Shown here piece after piece: positions 25,686 through 39,281 of a stretch of 64,000 nucleotides of DNA. How positions within the stretch are numbered: the stretch's first letter is position 1; each line of letters opens with the position of its first letter. Source of the stretch: Henricia sp. BOLD:AAB3569 (Eukaryota; Echinodermata; Asteroidea; Spinulosida; Echinasteridae); NCBI GenBank assembly GCA_037783545.1, contig JBBELK010000530.1:54687-118686 (forward strand), read 5' to 3'. The translations under genes and the position numbers were made by a program. The notes under the pieces were generated by a model that was not told where the DNA came from, ran no database searches, and worked only from the letters and a program-made list of their open reading frames with translations.

Positions 25686-27458
25686 GTGGCTGTCTGTACA
25701 CACCTCTTTTGGGTACTCCTGAGTTGTGCGCATGCTCAGTCATTCGGACTGTCGTTAACGCACCGCAGTTTGGCTCGGCAATTTGGTCAAAGTGTGGTCC
25801 AAACGTCGGCAAATTTGGAGGTCGAAAAATGTTCCGACGAACTTCAAAATTTGCATGCCCTAAACTCTCTATATTGCGCACTTGTCATAAAAAATTGACA
25901 GACTTTCGCCGGGAAATGGCAGAGAAATTTCAAAGTTTAGAAAAAAACTGGGTTGAGGCTTCCTGACTGCTCTCACGCAAACCGTGGCTGTCTGTACACA
26001 CCTCTTTGGGGTACTCCTGAGTTGTGCGCATGCTCAGTCATTCGGACTGTCGTTAACGCACCGCAGTTTGGCTCGGCAATTTGGTCAAAGTGTGGTCCAA
26101 ACGTCGGCAAATTTGGAGGTCGAAAAATGTTCCGACGAACTACAAATTTTGCATGCCCTAAACTCTCTATATTGCGCACTTGTCATAAAAAAATGACAGA
26201 CTTTCGCCGGGAAATGGCAGAGAAATTTCAAAGTTTAGAAAAAACTGGGTTGAGGCTTCCTGACTGCTCTCACGCAAACCGTGGCTGTCTGTACACACCT
26301 CTTTGGGGTACTCCTGAGTTGTGCGCATGCTCAGTCATTCGGACTGTCGTTAACGCACCGCAGTTTGGCTCGGCAATTTGGTCAAAGTGTGGTCCAAACG
26401 TCGGCAAATTTGGAGGTCGAAAAATGTTCCGACGAACTTCAAATTTTGCATGCCCTAAACTCTCTATATTGCGCACTTGTCATAAAAAATTGACAGACTT
26501 TCGCCGGGAAATGGCAGAGAAATTTCAAAGTTTAGAAAAAACTGGGTTGAGGCTTCCTTACTGCTCTCACGCAAACCGTGGCTGTCTGTACACACCTCTT
26601 TTGGGTACTCCTGAGTTGTGCGCATGCTCAGTCATTAGGACTGTCGTTAACGCACCGCAGTTTGGCTCGGCAATTTGGTCAAAGTGTGGTCCAAACGTCG
26701 GCAAATTTGGAGGTCGAAAAATGTTCGGACGAACTTCAAAATTTGCATGCCCTAAACTCTCTATATTGCGCACTTGTCATAAAAAATTGACAGACTTTCG
26801 CCGGGAAATGGCAGAGAAATTTCAAAGTTTAGAAAAAACTGGGTTGAGGCTTCCTGACTGCTCTCACGCAAACCGTGGCTGTCTGTACACACCTCTTTGG
26901 GGTACTCCTGAGTTGTGCGCATGCTCAGTCATTCGGACTGTCGTTAACGCACCGCAGTTTGGCTCGGCAATTTGGTCAAAGTGTGGTCCAAACGTCGGCA
27001 AATTTGGAGGTCGAAAAATGTTCCGACGAACTTCAAATTTTGCATGCCCTAAACTCTCTATATTGCGCACTTGTCATAAAAAATTGACAGACTTTCGCCG
27101 GGAAATGGCAGAGAAATTTCAAAGTTTAGAAAAAACTGGGTTGAGGCTTCCTGACTGCTCTCACGCAAACCGTGGCTGTCTGTACACACCTCTTTGGGGT
27201 ACTCCTGAGTTGTGCGCATGCTCAGTCATTCGGACTGTCGTTAACGCACCGCAGTTTGGCTCGGCAATTTTGTCAAAGTGTGGTCCAAACGTCGGCAAAT
27301 TTGGAGGTCGAAAAATGTTCCGACGAACTACAAATTTTGCATGCCCTAAACTCTCTATATTGCGCACTTGTCATACAAAATTGACAGACTTTCGCCGGGA
27401 AATGGCAGAGAAATTTCAAAGTTTAGAAAAAAACTGGGTTGAGGCTTCCTGACTGCTC
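25686..27458 (+). repeat. Three-monomer repeat (about 892 bp), two copies
   Basis: CTCTTTTGGGTACTCC with TCAAAATTTGC marks the monomers at 25686 and 26578. The GAACTACAAATTT change occurs in the monomers at 25984 and 27172, and again at 27470 where the next block begins. The matching is partial: private changes such as CATTAGGAC and GTTCGGACG occur only in the second copy, so the copies have diverged or been partly converted. Confidence 0.7.
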
Positions 27459-29836
27459 TCACGCAAACCGTGGCTGTCTGTACACACCTCTTTGGGGTAC
27501 TCCTGAGTTGTGCGCATGCTCAGTCATTCGGACTGTCGTTAACGCACCGCAGTTTGGCTCGGCAATTTGGTCAAAGTGTGGTCCAAACGTCGGCAAATTT
27601 GGAGGTCGAAAAATGTTCCGACGAACTACAAATTTTGCATGCCCTAAACTCTCTATATTGCGCACTTGTCATAAAAAATTGACAGACTTTCGCCGGGAAA
27701 TGGCAGAGAAATTTCAAAGTTTAGAAAAAACTGGGTTGAGGCTTCCTGACTGCTCTCACGCAAACCGTGGCTGTCTGTACACACCTCTTTGGGGTACTCC
27801 TGAGTTGTGCGCATGCTCAGTCATTCGGACTGTCGTTAACGCACCGCAGTTTGGCTCGGCAATTTGGTCAAAGTGTGGTCCAAACGTCGGCAAATTTGGA
27901 GGTCGAAAAATGTTCCGACGAACTTCAAATTTTGCATGCCCTAAACTCTCTATATTGCGAACTTGTCATAAAAAATTGACAGACTTTCGCCGGGAAATGG
28001 CAGAGAAATTTCAAAGTTTAGAAAAAACTGGGTTGAGGCTTCCTGACTGCTCTCACGCAAACTGTGGCTGTCTGTACACACCTCTTTGTGGTACTCCTGA
28101 GTTGTGCGCATGCTCAGTCATTCGGACTGTCGTTAACGCACCGCAGTTTGGCTCGGCAATTTGATCAAAGTGTGGTCCAAACGTCGGCAAATTTGGAGGT
28201 CGAAAAATGTTCCGACGAACTTCAAATTTTGCATGCCCTAAACTCTCTATATTGCGCACTTGTCATAAAAAATTGACAGACTTTCGCCGGGAAATGGCAG
28301 AGAAATTTCAAAGTTTAGAAAAAACTGGGTTGAGGCTTCCTGACTGCTCTCACGCAAACCGTGGCTGTCTGTACACACCTCTTTGGGGGTACTCCTGAGT
28401 TGTGCGCATGCTCAGTCATTCGGACTGTCGTTAACGCACCGCAGTTTGGCTCGGCAATTTAGTCAAAGTGTGGTCCAAACGTCGGCAAATTTGGAGGTCG
28501 AAAAATGTTCCGACGAACTTCAAATTTTGCATGCCCTAAACTCTCTATATTGCGCACTTGTCATAAAAAATTTACAGACTTTCGCCGGGAAATGGCAGAG
28601 AAATTTCAAAGTTTAGAAAAAACTGGGTTGAGGCTTCCTGACTGCTCTCACGCAAACCGTGGCTGTCTGTACACACCTCTTTGGGGTACTCCTGAGTTGT
28701 GCGCATGCTCAGTCATTCGGACTGTCGTTAACGCACCGCAGTTTGGCTCGGCAATTTGGTCAAAGTGTGGTCCAAACGTCGGCAAATTTGGAGGTCGAAA
28801 AATGTTCCGACGAACTACAAATTTTGCATGCCCTAAACTCTCTATATTGCGCACTTGTCATAAAAAATTGACAGACTTTCGCCGGGAAATGGCAGAGAAA
28901 TTTCAAAGTTTAGAAAAAACTGGGTTGAGGCTTCCTGACTGCTCTCACGCAAACCGTGGCTGTCTGTACACACCTCTTTGGGGTACTCCTGAGTTGTGCG
29001 CATGCTCAGTCATTCGGACTGTCGTTAACGCACCGCAGTTTGGCTCGGCAATTTGGTCAAAGTGTGGTCCAAACGTCGGCAAATTTGGAGGTCGAAAAAT
29101 GTTCCGACGAACTTCAAATTTTGCATGCCCTAAACTCTCTATATTGCGAACTTGTCATAAAAAATTGACAGACTTTCGCCGGGAAATGGCAGAGAAATTT
29201 CAAAGTTTAGAAAAAACTGGGTTGAGGCTTCCTGACTGCTCTCACGCAAACTGTGGCTGTCTGTACACACCTCTTTGTGGTACTCCTGAGTTGTGCGCAT
29301 GCTCAGTCATTCGGACTGTCGTTAACGCACCGCAGTTTGGCTCGGCAATTTGATCAAAGTGTGGTCCAAACGTCGGCAAATTTGGAGGTCGAAAAATGTT
29401 CCGACGAACTTCAAATTTTGCATGCCCTAAACTCTCTATATTGCGCACTTGTCATAAAAAATTGACAGACTTTCGCCGGGAAATGGCAGAGAAATTTCAA
29501 AGTTTAGAAAAAACTGGGTTGAGGCTTCCTGACTGCTCTCACGCAAACCGTGGCTGTCTGTACACACCTCTTTGGGGGTACTCCTGAGTTGTGCGCATGC
29601 TCAGTCATTCGGACTGTCGTTAACGCACCGCAGTTTGGCTCGGCAATTTAGTCAAAGTGTGGTCCAAACGTCGGCAAATTTGGAGGTCGAAAAATGTTCC
29701 GACGAACTTCAAATTTTGCATGCCCTAAACTCTCTATATTGCGCACTTGTCATAAAAAATTTACAGACTTTCGCCGGGAAATGGCAGAGAAATTTCAAAG
29801 TTTAGAAAAAACTGGGTTGAGGCTTCCTGACTGCTC
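27459..29836 (+). repeat. Four-monomer higher-order repeat, 1189 bp, two near-identical copies
   Basis: Copy one is about 27459-28647 and copy two about 28648-29836. In order the monomers carry GAACTACAAATTT; TTGCGAACTTG; CAAACTGTGG with TTTGTGGTAC and TTTGATCAAAG; and GGGGGTACTCC with TTTAGTCAAAG and AAATTTACAG. All markers recur at exactly 1189 bp (four monomers plus one base), and I saw no difference between the copies. This is a very recent tandem duplication or conversion, or an assembly duplication. Confidence 0.88.
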
Positions 29837-32800
29837 TCACGCAAACCGTGGCTGTCTGTACACACCTCTTTGGGGTACTCCTGAGTTGTGCGCATGCTCA
29901 GTCATTCGGACTGTCGTTAACGCACCGCAGTTTGGCTCGGCAATTTGGTCAAAGTGTGGTCCAAACGTCGGCAAATTTGGAGGTCGAAAAATGTTCCGAC
30001 GAACTTCAAATTTTGCATGCCCTAAACTCTCTATATTGCGCACTTGTCATAAAAAATTGACAGACTTTCGCCGGGAAATGGCAGAGAAATTTCAAAGTTT
30101 AGAAAAAACTGGGTTGAGGCTTCCTGACTGCTCTCACGCAAACCGTGGCTGTCTGTACACACCTCTTTGGGGTACTCCTGAGTTGTGCGCATGCTCAGTC
30201 ATTCGGACTGTCGTTAACGCACCGCAGTTTGGCTCGGCAATTTGGTCAAAGTGTGGTCCAAACGTCGGCAAATTTGGAGTTCGAAAAATGTTCCGACGAA
30301 CTTCAAATTTTGCATGCCCTAAACTCTCTATATTGCGCACTTGTCATAAAAAATTGACAGACTTTCGCCGGGAAATGGCAGAGAAATTTCAAAGTTTAGA
30401 AAAAAACTGGGTTGAGGCTTCCTGACTGCTCTCACGCAAACCGTGGCTGTCTGTACACACCTCTTTGGGGTACTCCTGAGTTGTGCGCATGCTCAGTCAT
30501 TCGGACTGTCGTTAACGCACCGCAGTTTGGCTCGGCAATTTGGTCAAAGTGTGGTCCAAACGTCGGCAAATTTGGAGGTCGAAAAATGTTCCGACGAACT
30601 TCAAATTTTGCATGCCCTAAACTCTCTATATTGCGCACTTGTCATAAAAATTGACAGACTTTCGCCGGGAAATGGCAGAGAAATTTCAAAGTTTAGAAAA
30701 AAACTGGGTTGAGGCTTCCTGACTGCTCTCACGCAAACCGTGGCTGTCTGTACACACCTCTTTGGGGTACTCCTGAGTTGTGCGCATGCTCAGTCATTCG
30801 GACTGTCGTTAACGCACCGCAGTTTGGCTCGGCAATTTGGTCAAAGTGTGGTCCAAACGTCGGAAAATTTGGAGGTCGAAAAATGTTCCGACGAACTTCA
30901 AATTTTGCATGCCCTAAACTCTCTATATTGCGCACTTGTCATAACAAATTGACAGACTTTCGCCGGGAAATGGCAGAGAAATTTCAAAGTTTAGAAAAAA
31001 CTGGGTTGAGGCTTCCTGACTGCTCTCACGCAAACCGTGGCTGTCTGTACACACCTCTTTGGGGGTACTCCTGAGTTGTGCGCATGCTCAGTCATTCGGA
31101 CTGTCGTTAACGCACCGCAGTTTGGCTCGGCAATTTGGTCAAAGTGTGGTCCAAACGTCGGCAAATTTGGAGGTCGAAAAATGTTCCGACGAACTTCAAA
31201 TTTTGCATGGCCCTAAACTCTCTATATTGCGCACTTGTCATAAAAAATTTACAGACTTTCGCCGGGAAATGGCAGAGAAATTTCAAAGTTTAGAAAAAAC
31301 TGGGTTGAGGCTTCCTGACTGCTGTCACGCAAACCGTGGCTGTCTGTACACACCTCTTTGGGGTACTCCTGAGTTGTGCGCATGCTCAGTCATTCGGACT
31401 GTCGTTAACGCACCGCAGTTTGGCTCGGCAATTTGGTCAAAGTGTGGTCCAAACGTCGGCAAATTTGGAGGTCGAAAAATGTTCCGACGAACTTCAAATT
31501 TTGCATGCCCTAAACTCTCTATATTGCGCACTTGTTATAAAAAATTGACAGACTTTCGCCGGGAAATGGCAGAGAAATTTCAAAGTTTAGAAAAAACTGG
31601 GTTGAGGCTTCCTGACTGCTCTCACGCAAACCGTGGCTGTCTGTACACACCTCTTTGGGGTACTCCTGAGTTGTGCGCATGCTCAGTCATTCGGACTGTC
31701 GTTAACGCACCGCAGTTTGGCTCGGCAATTTGGTCAAAGTGTGGTCCAAACGTCGGCAAATTTGGATTTCGAAAAATGTTCCGACGAACTTCAAATTTTG
31801 CATGCCCTAAACTCTCTATATTGCGCACTTGTCATAAAAAATTGACAGACTTTCGCCGGGAAATGGCAGAGAAATTTCAAAGTTTAGAAAAAAACTGGGT
31901 TGAGGCTTCCTGACTGCTCTCACGCAAACCGTGGCTGTCGGTACACACCTCTTTGGTGTACTCCTGAGTTGTGCGCATGCTCAGTCATTCGGACTGTCGT
32001 TAACGCACCGCAGTTTGGCTCGGCAATTTGGTCAAAGTGTGGTCCAAACGTCGGCAAATTTGGAGGTCGAAAAATGTTCCGACGAACTTCAAATTTTGCA
32101 TGCCCTAAACTCTCTATATTGCGCACTTGTCATAAAAAATTGACAGACTTTCGCCGGGAAATGGCAGAGAAATTTCAAAGTTTAGAAAAAACTGGGTTGA
32201 GGCTTCCTGACTGCTCTCACGCAAACCGTGGCTGTCTGTACACACCTCTTTGGGGTACTCCTGAGTTGTGCGCATGCTAAGTCATTCGGACTGTCGTTAA
32301 CGCACCGCAGTTTGGCTCGGCAATTTGGTCAAAGTGTGGTCCAAACGTCGGCAAATTTGGAGGTCGAAAAATGTTCCGACGAACTTCAAATTTTGCATGG
32401 CCTAAACTCTCTATATTGCGCACTTGTCATAAAAAATTTACAGACTTTCGCCGGGAAATGGCAGAGAAATTTCAAAGTTTAGAAAAAACTGGGTTGAGGC
32501 TTCCTGACTGCTCTCACGCAAACCGTGGCTGTCTGTACACACCTCTTTGGGGTACTCCTGAGTTGTGCGCATGCTCAGTCATTCGGACTGTCGTTAACGC
32601 ACCGCAGTTTGGCTCGGCAATTTGGTCAAAGTGTGGTCCAAACGTCGGCAAATTTGGAGGTCGAAAATGTTCCGACGAACTTCAAATTTTGCATGCCCTA
32701 AACTCTCTATATTGCGCACTTGTCATAAAAAATTGACAGACTTTCGCCAGGAAATGGCAGATAAATTTCAAAGTTTAGAAAAAAATGGGTTGAGGCTTCC

Positions 32801-33711
32801 TGACTGCTCTCACGCAAACCGTGGCTGTCTGTACACACCTCTTTGGGGTACTCCTGAGTTGTGCGCATGCTCAGTCATTCGGACTGTCGTTAACGCACCG
32901 CAGTTTGGCTCGGCAATTTGGTCAAAGTGTGGTCCAAACGTCGGCAAATTTGGAGTTCGAAAAATGTTCCGACGAACTTCAAATTTTGCATGCCCTAAAC
33001 TCTCTATATTGCGCACTTGTCATAAAAAATTGACAGACTTTCGCCGGGAAATGGCAGAGAAATTTCAAAGTTTAGAAAAAAACTGGGTTGAGGCTTCCTG
33101 ACTGCTCTCACGCAAACCGTGGCTGTCTGTACACACCTCTTTGGGGTACTCCTGAGTTGTGCGCATGCTCAGTCAATCGGACTGTCGTTAACGCACCGCA
33201 GTTTGGCTCGGCAATTTGGCAAAGTGTGGTCCAAACGTCGGCAAATTTGGAGGTCGAAAAATGTTCCAACGAACTTCAAATTTTGCATGCCCTAAACTCT
33301 CTATATTGCGCACTTGTCATAAAAAATTGACAGACTTTCGCCGGGAAATGGCAGAGAAATTTCAAAGTTTAGAAAAAACTGGGTTGAGGCTTCCTGACTG
33401 CTCTCACGCAAACCGTGGCTGTCTGTACACACCTCTTTGGGGTACTCCTGAGTTGTGCGCATGCTCAGTCATTCGGACTGTCGTTAACGCACCGCAGTTT
33501 GGCTCGGCAATTTGGTCAAAGTGTGGTCCAAACGTCGGCAAATTTGGAGGTCGAAAAATGTTCCGACGAACTTCAAATGTTGCATGCCCTAAACTCTCTA
33601 TATTGCGCACTTGTCATAAAAAATTGACAGACTTTCGCCGGGAAATGGCAGAGAAATTTCAAAGTTTAGAAAAAACTGGGTTGAGGCTTCCTGACTGCTC
33701 TCACGCAAACC
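29837..33711 (+). repeat. Mixed-variant monomers
   Basis: Variants known from elsewhere in the window reappear without a clear higher-order period: GGAGTTCG near 30278 and 32953, GGATTTCG near 31765, GGTGTACTCC near 31955, AAATTTACAG near 31247 and 32438, and TTTGGCAAAG with TTCCAACG near 33216. The last pair matches 23111 at a distance of 10,105 bp, about 34 monomers. Confidence 0.8.
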
Positions 33712-34602
33712 GTGGCTGTCTGTACACACCTCTTTGGGGTACTCCTGAGTTGTGCGCATGCTCAGTCATTCGGACTGTCGTTAACGCACCGCAGTTTGGC
33801 TCGGCAATTTGGTCAAAGTGTGGTCCAAACGTCGGCAAATTTGGAGGTTGAAAAATGTTCCGACGAACTTCAAATTTTGCATGCCCTAAACTCTCTATAT
33901 TGCGCACTTGTCATAAAAAATTGACAGACTTTCGCCGGGAAATGGCAGAGAAATTTCAAAGTTTAGAAAAAACTGGGTTGAGGCTTCCTGACTGCTCTCA
34001 CGCAAACCGTGGCTGTCTGTACACACCTCTTTGGGGTACTCCTGAGTTGTGCGCATGCTCAGTCATTCGGACTGTCGTTAACGCACCGCAGTTTGGCTCG
34101 GCAATTTGGTCAAAGTGTGGTCCAAACGTCGGCAAATTTGGAGGTTGAAAAATGTTCCGACGAACTTCAAATTTTGCATGCCCTAAACTCTCTATATTGC
34201 GCACTTGTCATAAAAAATTGACAGACTTTCGCCGGGAAATGGCAGAGAAATTTCAAAGTTTAGAAAAAACTGGGTTGAGGCTTCCTGACTGCTCTCACGC
34301 AAACCGTGGCTGTCTGTACACACCTCTTTGGGGTACTCCTGAGTTGTGCGCATGCTCAGTCATTCGGACTGTCGTTAACGCACCGCAGTTTGGCTCGGCA
34401 ATTTGGTCAAAGTGTGGTCCAAACGTCGGCAAATTTGGAGGTTGAAAAATGTTCCGACGAACTTCAAATTTTGCATGCCCTAAACTCTCTATATTGCGCA
34501 CTTGTCATAAAAAATTGACAGACTTTCGCCGGGAAATGGCAGAGAAATTTCAAAGTTTAGAAAAAACTGGGTTGAGGCTTCCTGACTGCTCTCACGCAAA
34601 CC
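33712..34602 (+). repeat. Three consecutive identical monomers sharing GAGGTTGAAAA
   Basis: The monomers at 33712, 34009 and 34306 all have GAGGTTGAAAAATG in place of GAGGTCGAAAAATG and otherwise appear identical, each 297 bp apart. The change creates a stop in the frame that is open elsewhere and weakens the GTCG/CGAC core of the hairpin to GTTG/CGAC. This suggests very recent local monomer-by-monomer expansion. Confidence 0.85.
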
Positions 34603-36486
34603 GTGGCTGTCTGTACACAGCTTTTTGGGGTACTCCTGAGTTGCGCGCATGCTCAGTCATTCGGACTGTCGTTAACGCACCGCAGTTTGGCTCGGCAATT
34701 TGGTCAAAGTGTGGTCCAAACGTCGGCAAATTTGGAGGTCGAAAAATGTTCCGACGAACTTCAAATTTTGCATGCCCTAAACTCTCTATATTGCGCACTT
34801 GTCATAACAAATTGACAGACTTTCGCCGGGAAATGGCAGAGAAATTTCAAAGTTTAGAAAAAACTGGGTTTAGGCTTCCTGACTGCTCTCACGCAAACCG
34901 TGGCTGTCTGTACACACCTCTTTGGGGTACTCCTGAGTTGTGCGCATGCTTAGTCATTCGGACTGTCGTTAACGCACCGCAGTTTGGCTCGGCAATTTGG
35001 TCAAAGTGTGGTCCAAACGTCGGCAAATTTGGAGGTCGAAAAATGTTCCGACGAACTTCAAATTTTGCATGCCCTAAACTCTCTATATTGCGCACTTGTC
35101 ATAAAAAATTGACAGACTTTCGCCGGGAAATGGCAGAGAAATTTCAAAGTTTAGAAAAAACTGGGTTGAGGCTTCCTGACTGCGCTCACGCAAACCGTGG
35201 CTGTCTGTACACACCTCTTTGGGGTACTCCTGAGTTGTGCGCATGATCAGTCATTCGGACTGTCGTTAACGCACCGCAGTTTGGCTCGGCAATTTGGTCA
35301 AAGTGTGGTCCAAACGTCGGCAAATTTGGAGGTCGAAAAATGTTCCGACGAACTTCAAATTTTGCATGCCCTAAAATCTCTATATTGCGCACTTGTCATA
35401 AAAAATTTGACAGACTTTCGCCGGGAAATGGCAGAGAAATTTCAAAGTTTAGAAAAAAACTGGGTTGAGGCTTCCTGACTGCTCTCACGCAAACCGTGGC
35501 TGTCTGTACACACCTCTTTGGGGTACTCCTGAGTTGTGCGCATGCTCAGTCATTCGTACTGTCGTTAACGCACCGCAGTTTGGCTCGGCAATTTGGTCAA
35601 AGTGTGGTCCAAACGTCGGCAAATTTGGAGGTCGAAAAATGTTCCGACGAACTTCAAATTTTGCATGCCCTAAACTCTCTATATTGCGCACTTGTCATAA
35701 AAAATTGACAGACTTTCGCCGGGAAATGGCAGAGAAATTTCAAAGTTTAGAAAAAACTGGGTTGAGGCTTCCTGACTGCTCTCACGCAAACCGTGGCTGT
35801 CTGTACACACCTCTTTGGGGTACTCCTGAGTTGTGCGCATGCTCAGTCATTCGGACTGTCGTTAACGCACCGCAGTTTGGCTCGGCAATTTGGTCAAAGT
35901 GTGGTCCAAACGTCGGCAAATTTGGAGGTCGAAAAATGTTCCGACGAACTTCAAATTTTGCATGCCCTAAACTCTCTATATTGCGCACTTGTCATAAAAA
36001 ATTGACAGACTTTCGCCGGGAAGTGGCAGAGAAATTTCAAAGTTTAGAAAAAACTGGGTTGAGGCTTCCTGACTGCTCTCACGCAAACCGTGGCTGTCTG
36101 TACACACCTCTTTGGGGTACTCCTGAGTTGTGCGCATGCTCAGTCATTCGGACTGTCGTTAACGCACCGCAGTTTGGCTCGGCAATTTGGTCAAAGTGTG
36201 GTCCAAACGTCGGCAAATTTGGAGGTCGAAAAATGTTCCGACGAACTTCAAATTTTGCATGCCCTAAACTCTCTATATTGCGCACTTGTCATAAATAATT
36301 GACAGACTTTCGCCGGGAAATGGCAGAGAAATTTCAAAGTTTAGAAAAAAATGGGTTGAGGCTTCCTGACTGCTCTCACGCAAACCGTGGCTGTCTGTAC
36401 ACACCTCTTTGGGGTACTCCTGAGTTGTTCGCATGCTCAGTCATTCGGACTGTCGTTAACGCACCGCAGTTTGGCTCGGCAATTTG
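34603..36486 (+). repeat. Near-consensus monomers
   Basis: Six or so units carry mostly private single-base changes, for example CACAGCTTTTTGG near 34617, GCATGATCAG near 35243, CATTCGTACTG near 35553 and GGGAAGTGGC near 36019. The last recurs near 37505, five monomers away. Confidence 0.8.
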
Positions 36487-39281
36487 GAAAGTGTGGTCCA
36501 AACGTCGGCCAATTTGAAGGTCGAAAAATGTTCCGACGAACTTCAAATTTTGCATGCCCTAAACTCTCTATATTGCGCACTTGTCATAAAAAATTGACAG
36601 ACTTTCGCCGGGAAATGGCAGAGAAATTTCAAAGTTTAGAAAAAACTGGGTTGAGGCTTCCTGACTGCTCTCACGCAAACCGTGGCTGTCTGTACACACC
36701 TCTTTGGGGTACTCCTGAGTTGTGCGCATGCTCAGTCATTCGGACTGTCGTTAACGCACCGCAGTTTGGCTCGGCAATTTGGTCAAAGTGTGGTCCAAAC
36801 GTCGGCAAATTTGGAGGTCGAAAAATGTTCCGACGAACTTCAAATTTTGCATGCCCTAAACTCTCTATATTGCGCACTTGTCATAAAAAAATTGACAGAC
36901 TTTCGCCGGGAAATGGCAGAGAAATTTCAAAGTTTAGAAAAAACTGGGTTGAGGCTTCCTGACTGCTCTCACGCAAACCGTGGCTGTCTGTACACACCTC
37001 TTTGGGGTACTCCTGAGTTGTTCGCATGCTCAGTCATTCGGACTGTCGTTAACGCACCGCAGTTTGGCTCGGCAATTTGGTCAAAGTGTGGTCCAAAAAC
37101 TTCGGCAAATTTGGAGGTCGAAAAATGTTCCGACGAACTTCAAATTTTGCATGCCCTAAACTCTCTATATTGCGCACTTGTCATAAAAAATTGACAGACT
37201 TTCGCCGGGAAATGGCAGAGAAATTTCAAAGTTTAGAAAAAACTGGGTTGAGTCTTCCTGACTGCTCTCACGCAAACCGTGGCTGTCCGTACACACCTCT
37301 CTGGGGTACTCCTGAGTTGTGCGCATGCTCAGTCATTCGGACTGTCGTTAACGCACCGCAGTTTGGCTCGGCAATTTGGTCAAAGTGTGGTCCAAACGTC
37401 GGCAAATTTGGAGGTCGAAAAATGTTCCGACGAACTTCAAATTTTGCATGCCCTAAACTCTTTATATTGCGCACTTGTCATAAAAAATTGACAGACTTTC
37501 GCCGGGAAGTGGCAGAGAAATTTCAAAGTTTAGAAAAAAACTGGGTTGAGGCTTCCTGACTGCTCTCACACAAACCGTGGCTGTCTGTACACACCTCTTT
37601 GGGGTACTCCTGAGTTGTGCGCATGCTCAGTCATTCGGACTGTCGTTAACGCACCGCAGTTTGGCTCGGCAATTTGGTCAAAGTGTGGTCCAAACGTCGG
37701 CAAATTTGGAGGTCGAAAAAATGTTCCGACGAACTTCAAATTTTGCATGCCCTAAACTCTCTATATTGCGCACTTGTCATAAAATAATTGACAGACTTTC
37801 GCCGGGAAATGGCAGAGAAATTTCAAAGTTTAGAAAAAAAAATGGGTTGAGGCTTCCTGACTGCTCTCACGCCAAACCGTGGCTGTCTGTACAACACCTC
37901 TTTGGGGTACTCCTGAGTTGTTCGCATGCTCAGTCATTCGGACTGTCGTTAACGCACCGCAGTTTGGCTCGGCAATTTGGTCAAAGTGTGGTCCAAACGT
38001 CGGCCAATTTGAAGGTCGAAAAATGTTCCGACGAACTTCAAATTTTGCATGCCCTAAACTCTCTATATTGCGCACTTGTCATAAAAAATTGACAGACTTT
38101 CGCCGGGAAATGGCAGAGAAAATTTCAAAGTTTAGAAAAAACTGGGTTGAGGCCTTCGCCGGGTCTGCTGCTCTCACGCAAACCGTGGCTGTCTGTACAC
38201 ACCTCTTGGGGTACTCCTGAGTTGTGCGCATGCTCAGTCATTCGGACTGTCGTTAACGCACCGCAGTTTGGCTCGGCAATTTGGTCAAAGTGTGGTCCAA
38301 AACGTCGGCAAATTTGGAGGTCGAAAAAATGTTCCGACGAACTTCAAATTTTGCATGCCCTAAACTCTCTATATTGCGCACTTGTCATAAAAAAATTGAC
38401 AGACTTTCGCCGGGAAATGGCAGAGAAATTTCAAAAGTTTAGAAAAAAACTGGGTTGAGGCTTCCTGACTGCTCTCACGCAAACCGTGGCTGTCTGTACA
38501 CACCTCTTTGGGGTACTCCTGAGTTGTTCGCATGCTCAGTTCATTCGGACTGTCGTTAACGCACCGCAGTTTGGCTCGGCAATTTGGTCAAAGTGTGGTC
38601 CAAACGTCGGCAAATTTGGAGGTCGAAAAATGTTCCGACGAACTTCAAATTTTGCATGCCCTAAACTCTCTATATTGCGCACTTGTCATAAAAAATTGAC
38701 AGACTTTCGCCGGGAAATGGCAGAGAAATTTCAAAGTTTAGAAAAAAACTGGGTTGAGTCTTCCTGACTGCTCTCACGCAAACCGTGGCTGTCCGTACAC
38801 ACCTCTCTGGGGTACTCCTGAGTTGTGCGCATGCTCAGTCATTTCGGACTGTTCGTTAACGCACCGCAGTTTGGCTCGGCAATTTGGTCAAAGTGTGGTC
38901 CAAACGTCGGCAAATTTGGAGGTCGAAAAATGTTCCGACGAACTTCAAATTTTGCATGCCCTAAACTCTCTATATTGCGCACTTGTCATAAAAAAATTGA
39001 CAGACTTTCGCCGGGAAATGGCAGAGAAATTTAAAAGTTTAGACAAAACTGGGTTGAGGCTTCCTGACTGCTCTCACGCAAACCGTGGCTGTCTGTACAC
39101 ACCTCTTTGGGGTACTTCTGAGTTGTGCGCATGCTCAGTCATTCGGACTGTCGTTTAACGCACCGCAGTTTGGCTCGGCAATTTGGTCAAAGTGTGGGTC
39201 CAAACGTCGGCAAATTTTGGAGGTCGAAAAAATGTTCCGACGAACTTCAAATTTTGCATGCCCTAAACTCTTTTATATTGT
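36487..39281 (+). repeat. Mildly noisy monomers before the first SINE
   Basis: Indels are more frequent than in neighbouring sequence, especially in A runs and at CCAAAAACTTCGG near 37093. Recurrent real markers are GTTCGCATGC (near 36427, 37021, 37921, 38526), CCAATTTGAAGG (near 36510, 38003) and CCGTACACACCTCTCTGG (near 37288, 38792, and again at 42548 inside the SINE domain). Near 38153-38172 the usual CTTCCTGACTGCTC is replaced by a longer segment containing TTCGCCGGG, a word from elsewhere in the monomer. Confidence 0.7.
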
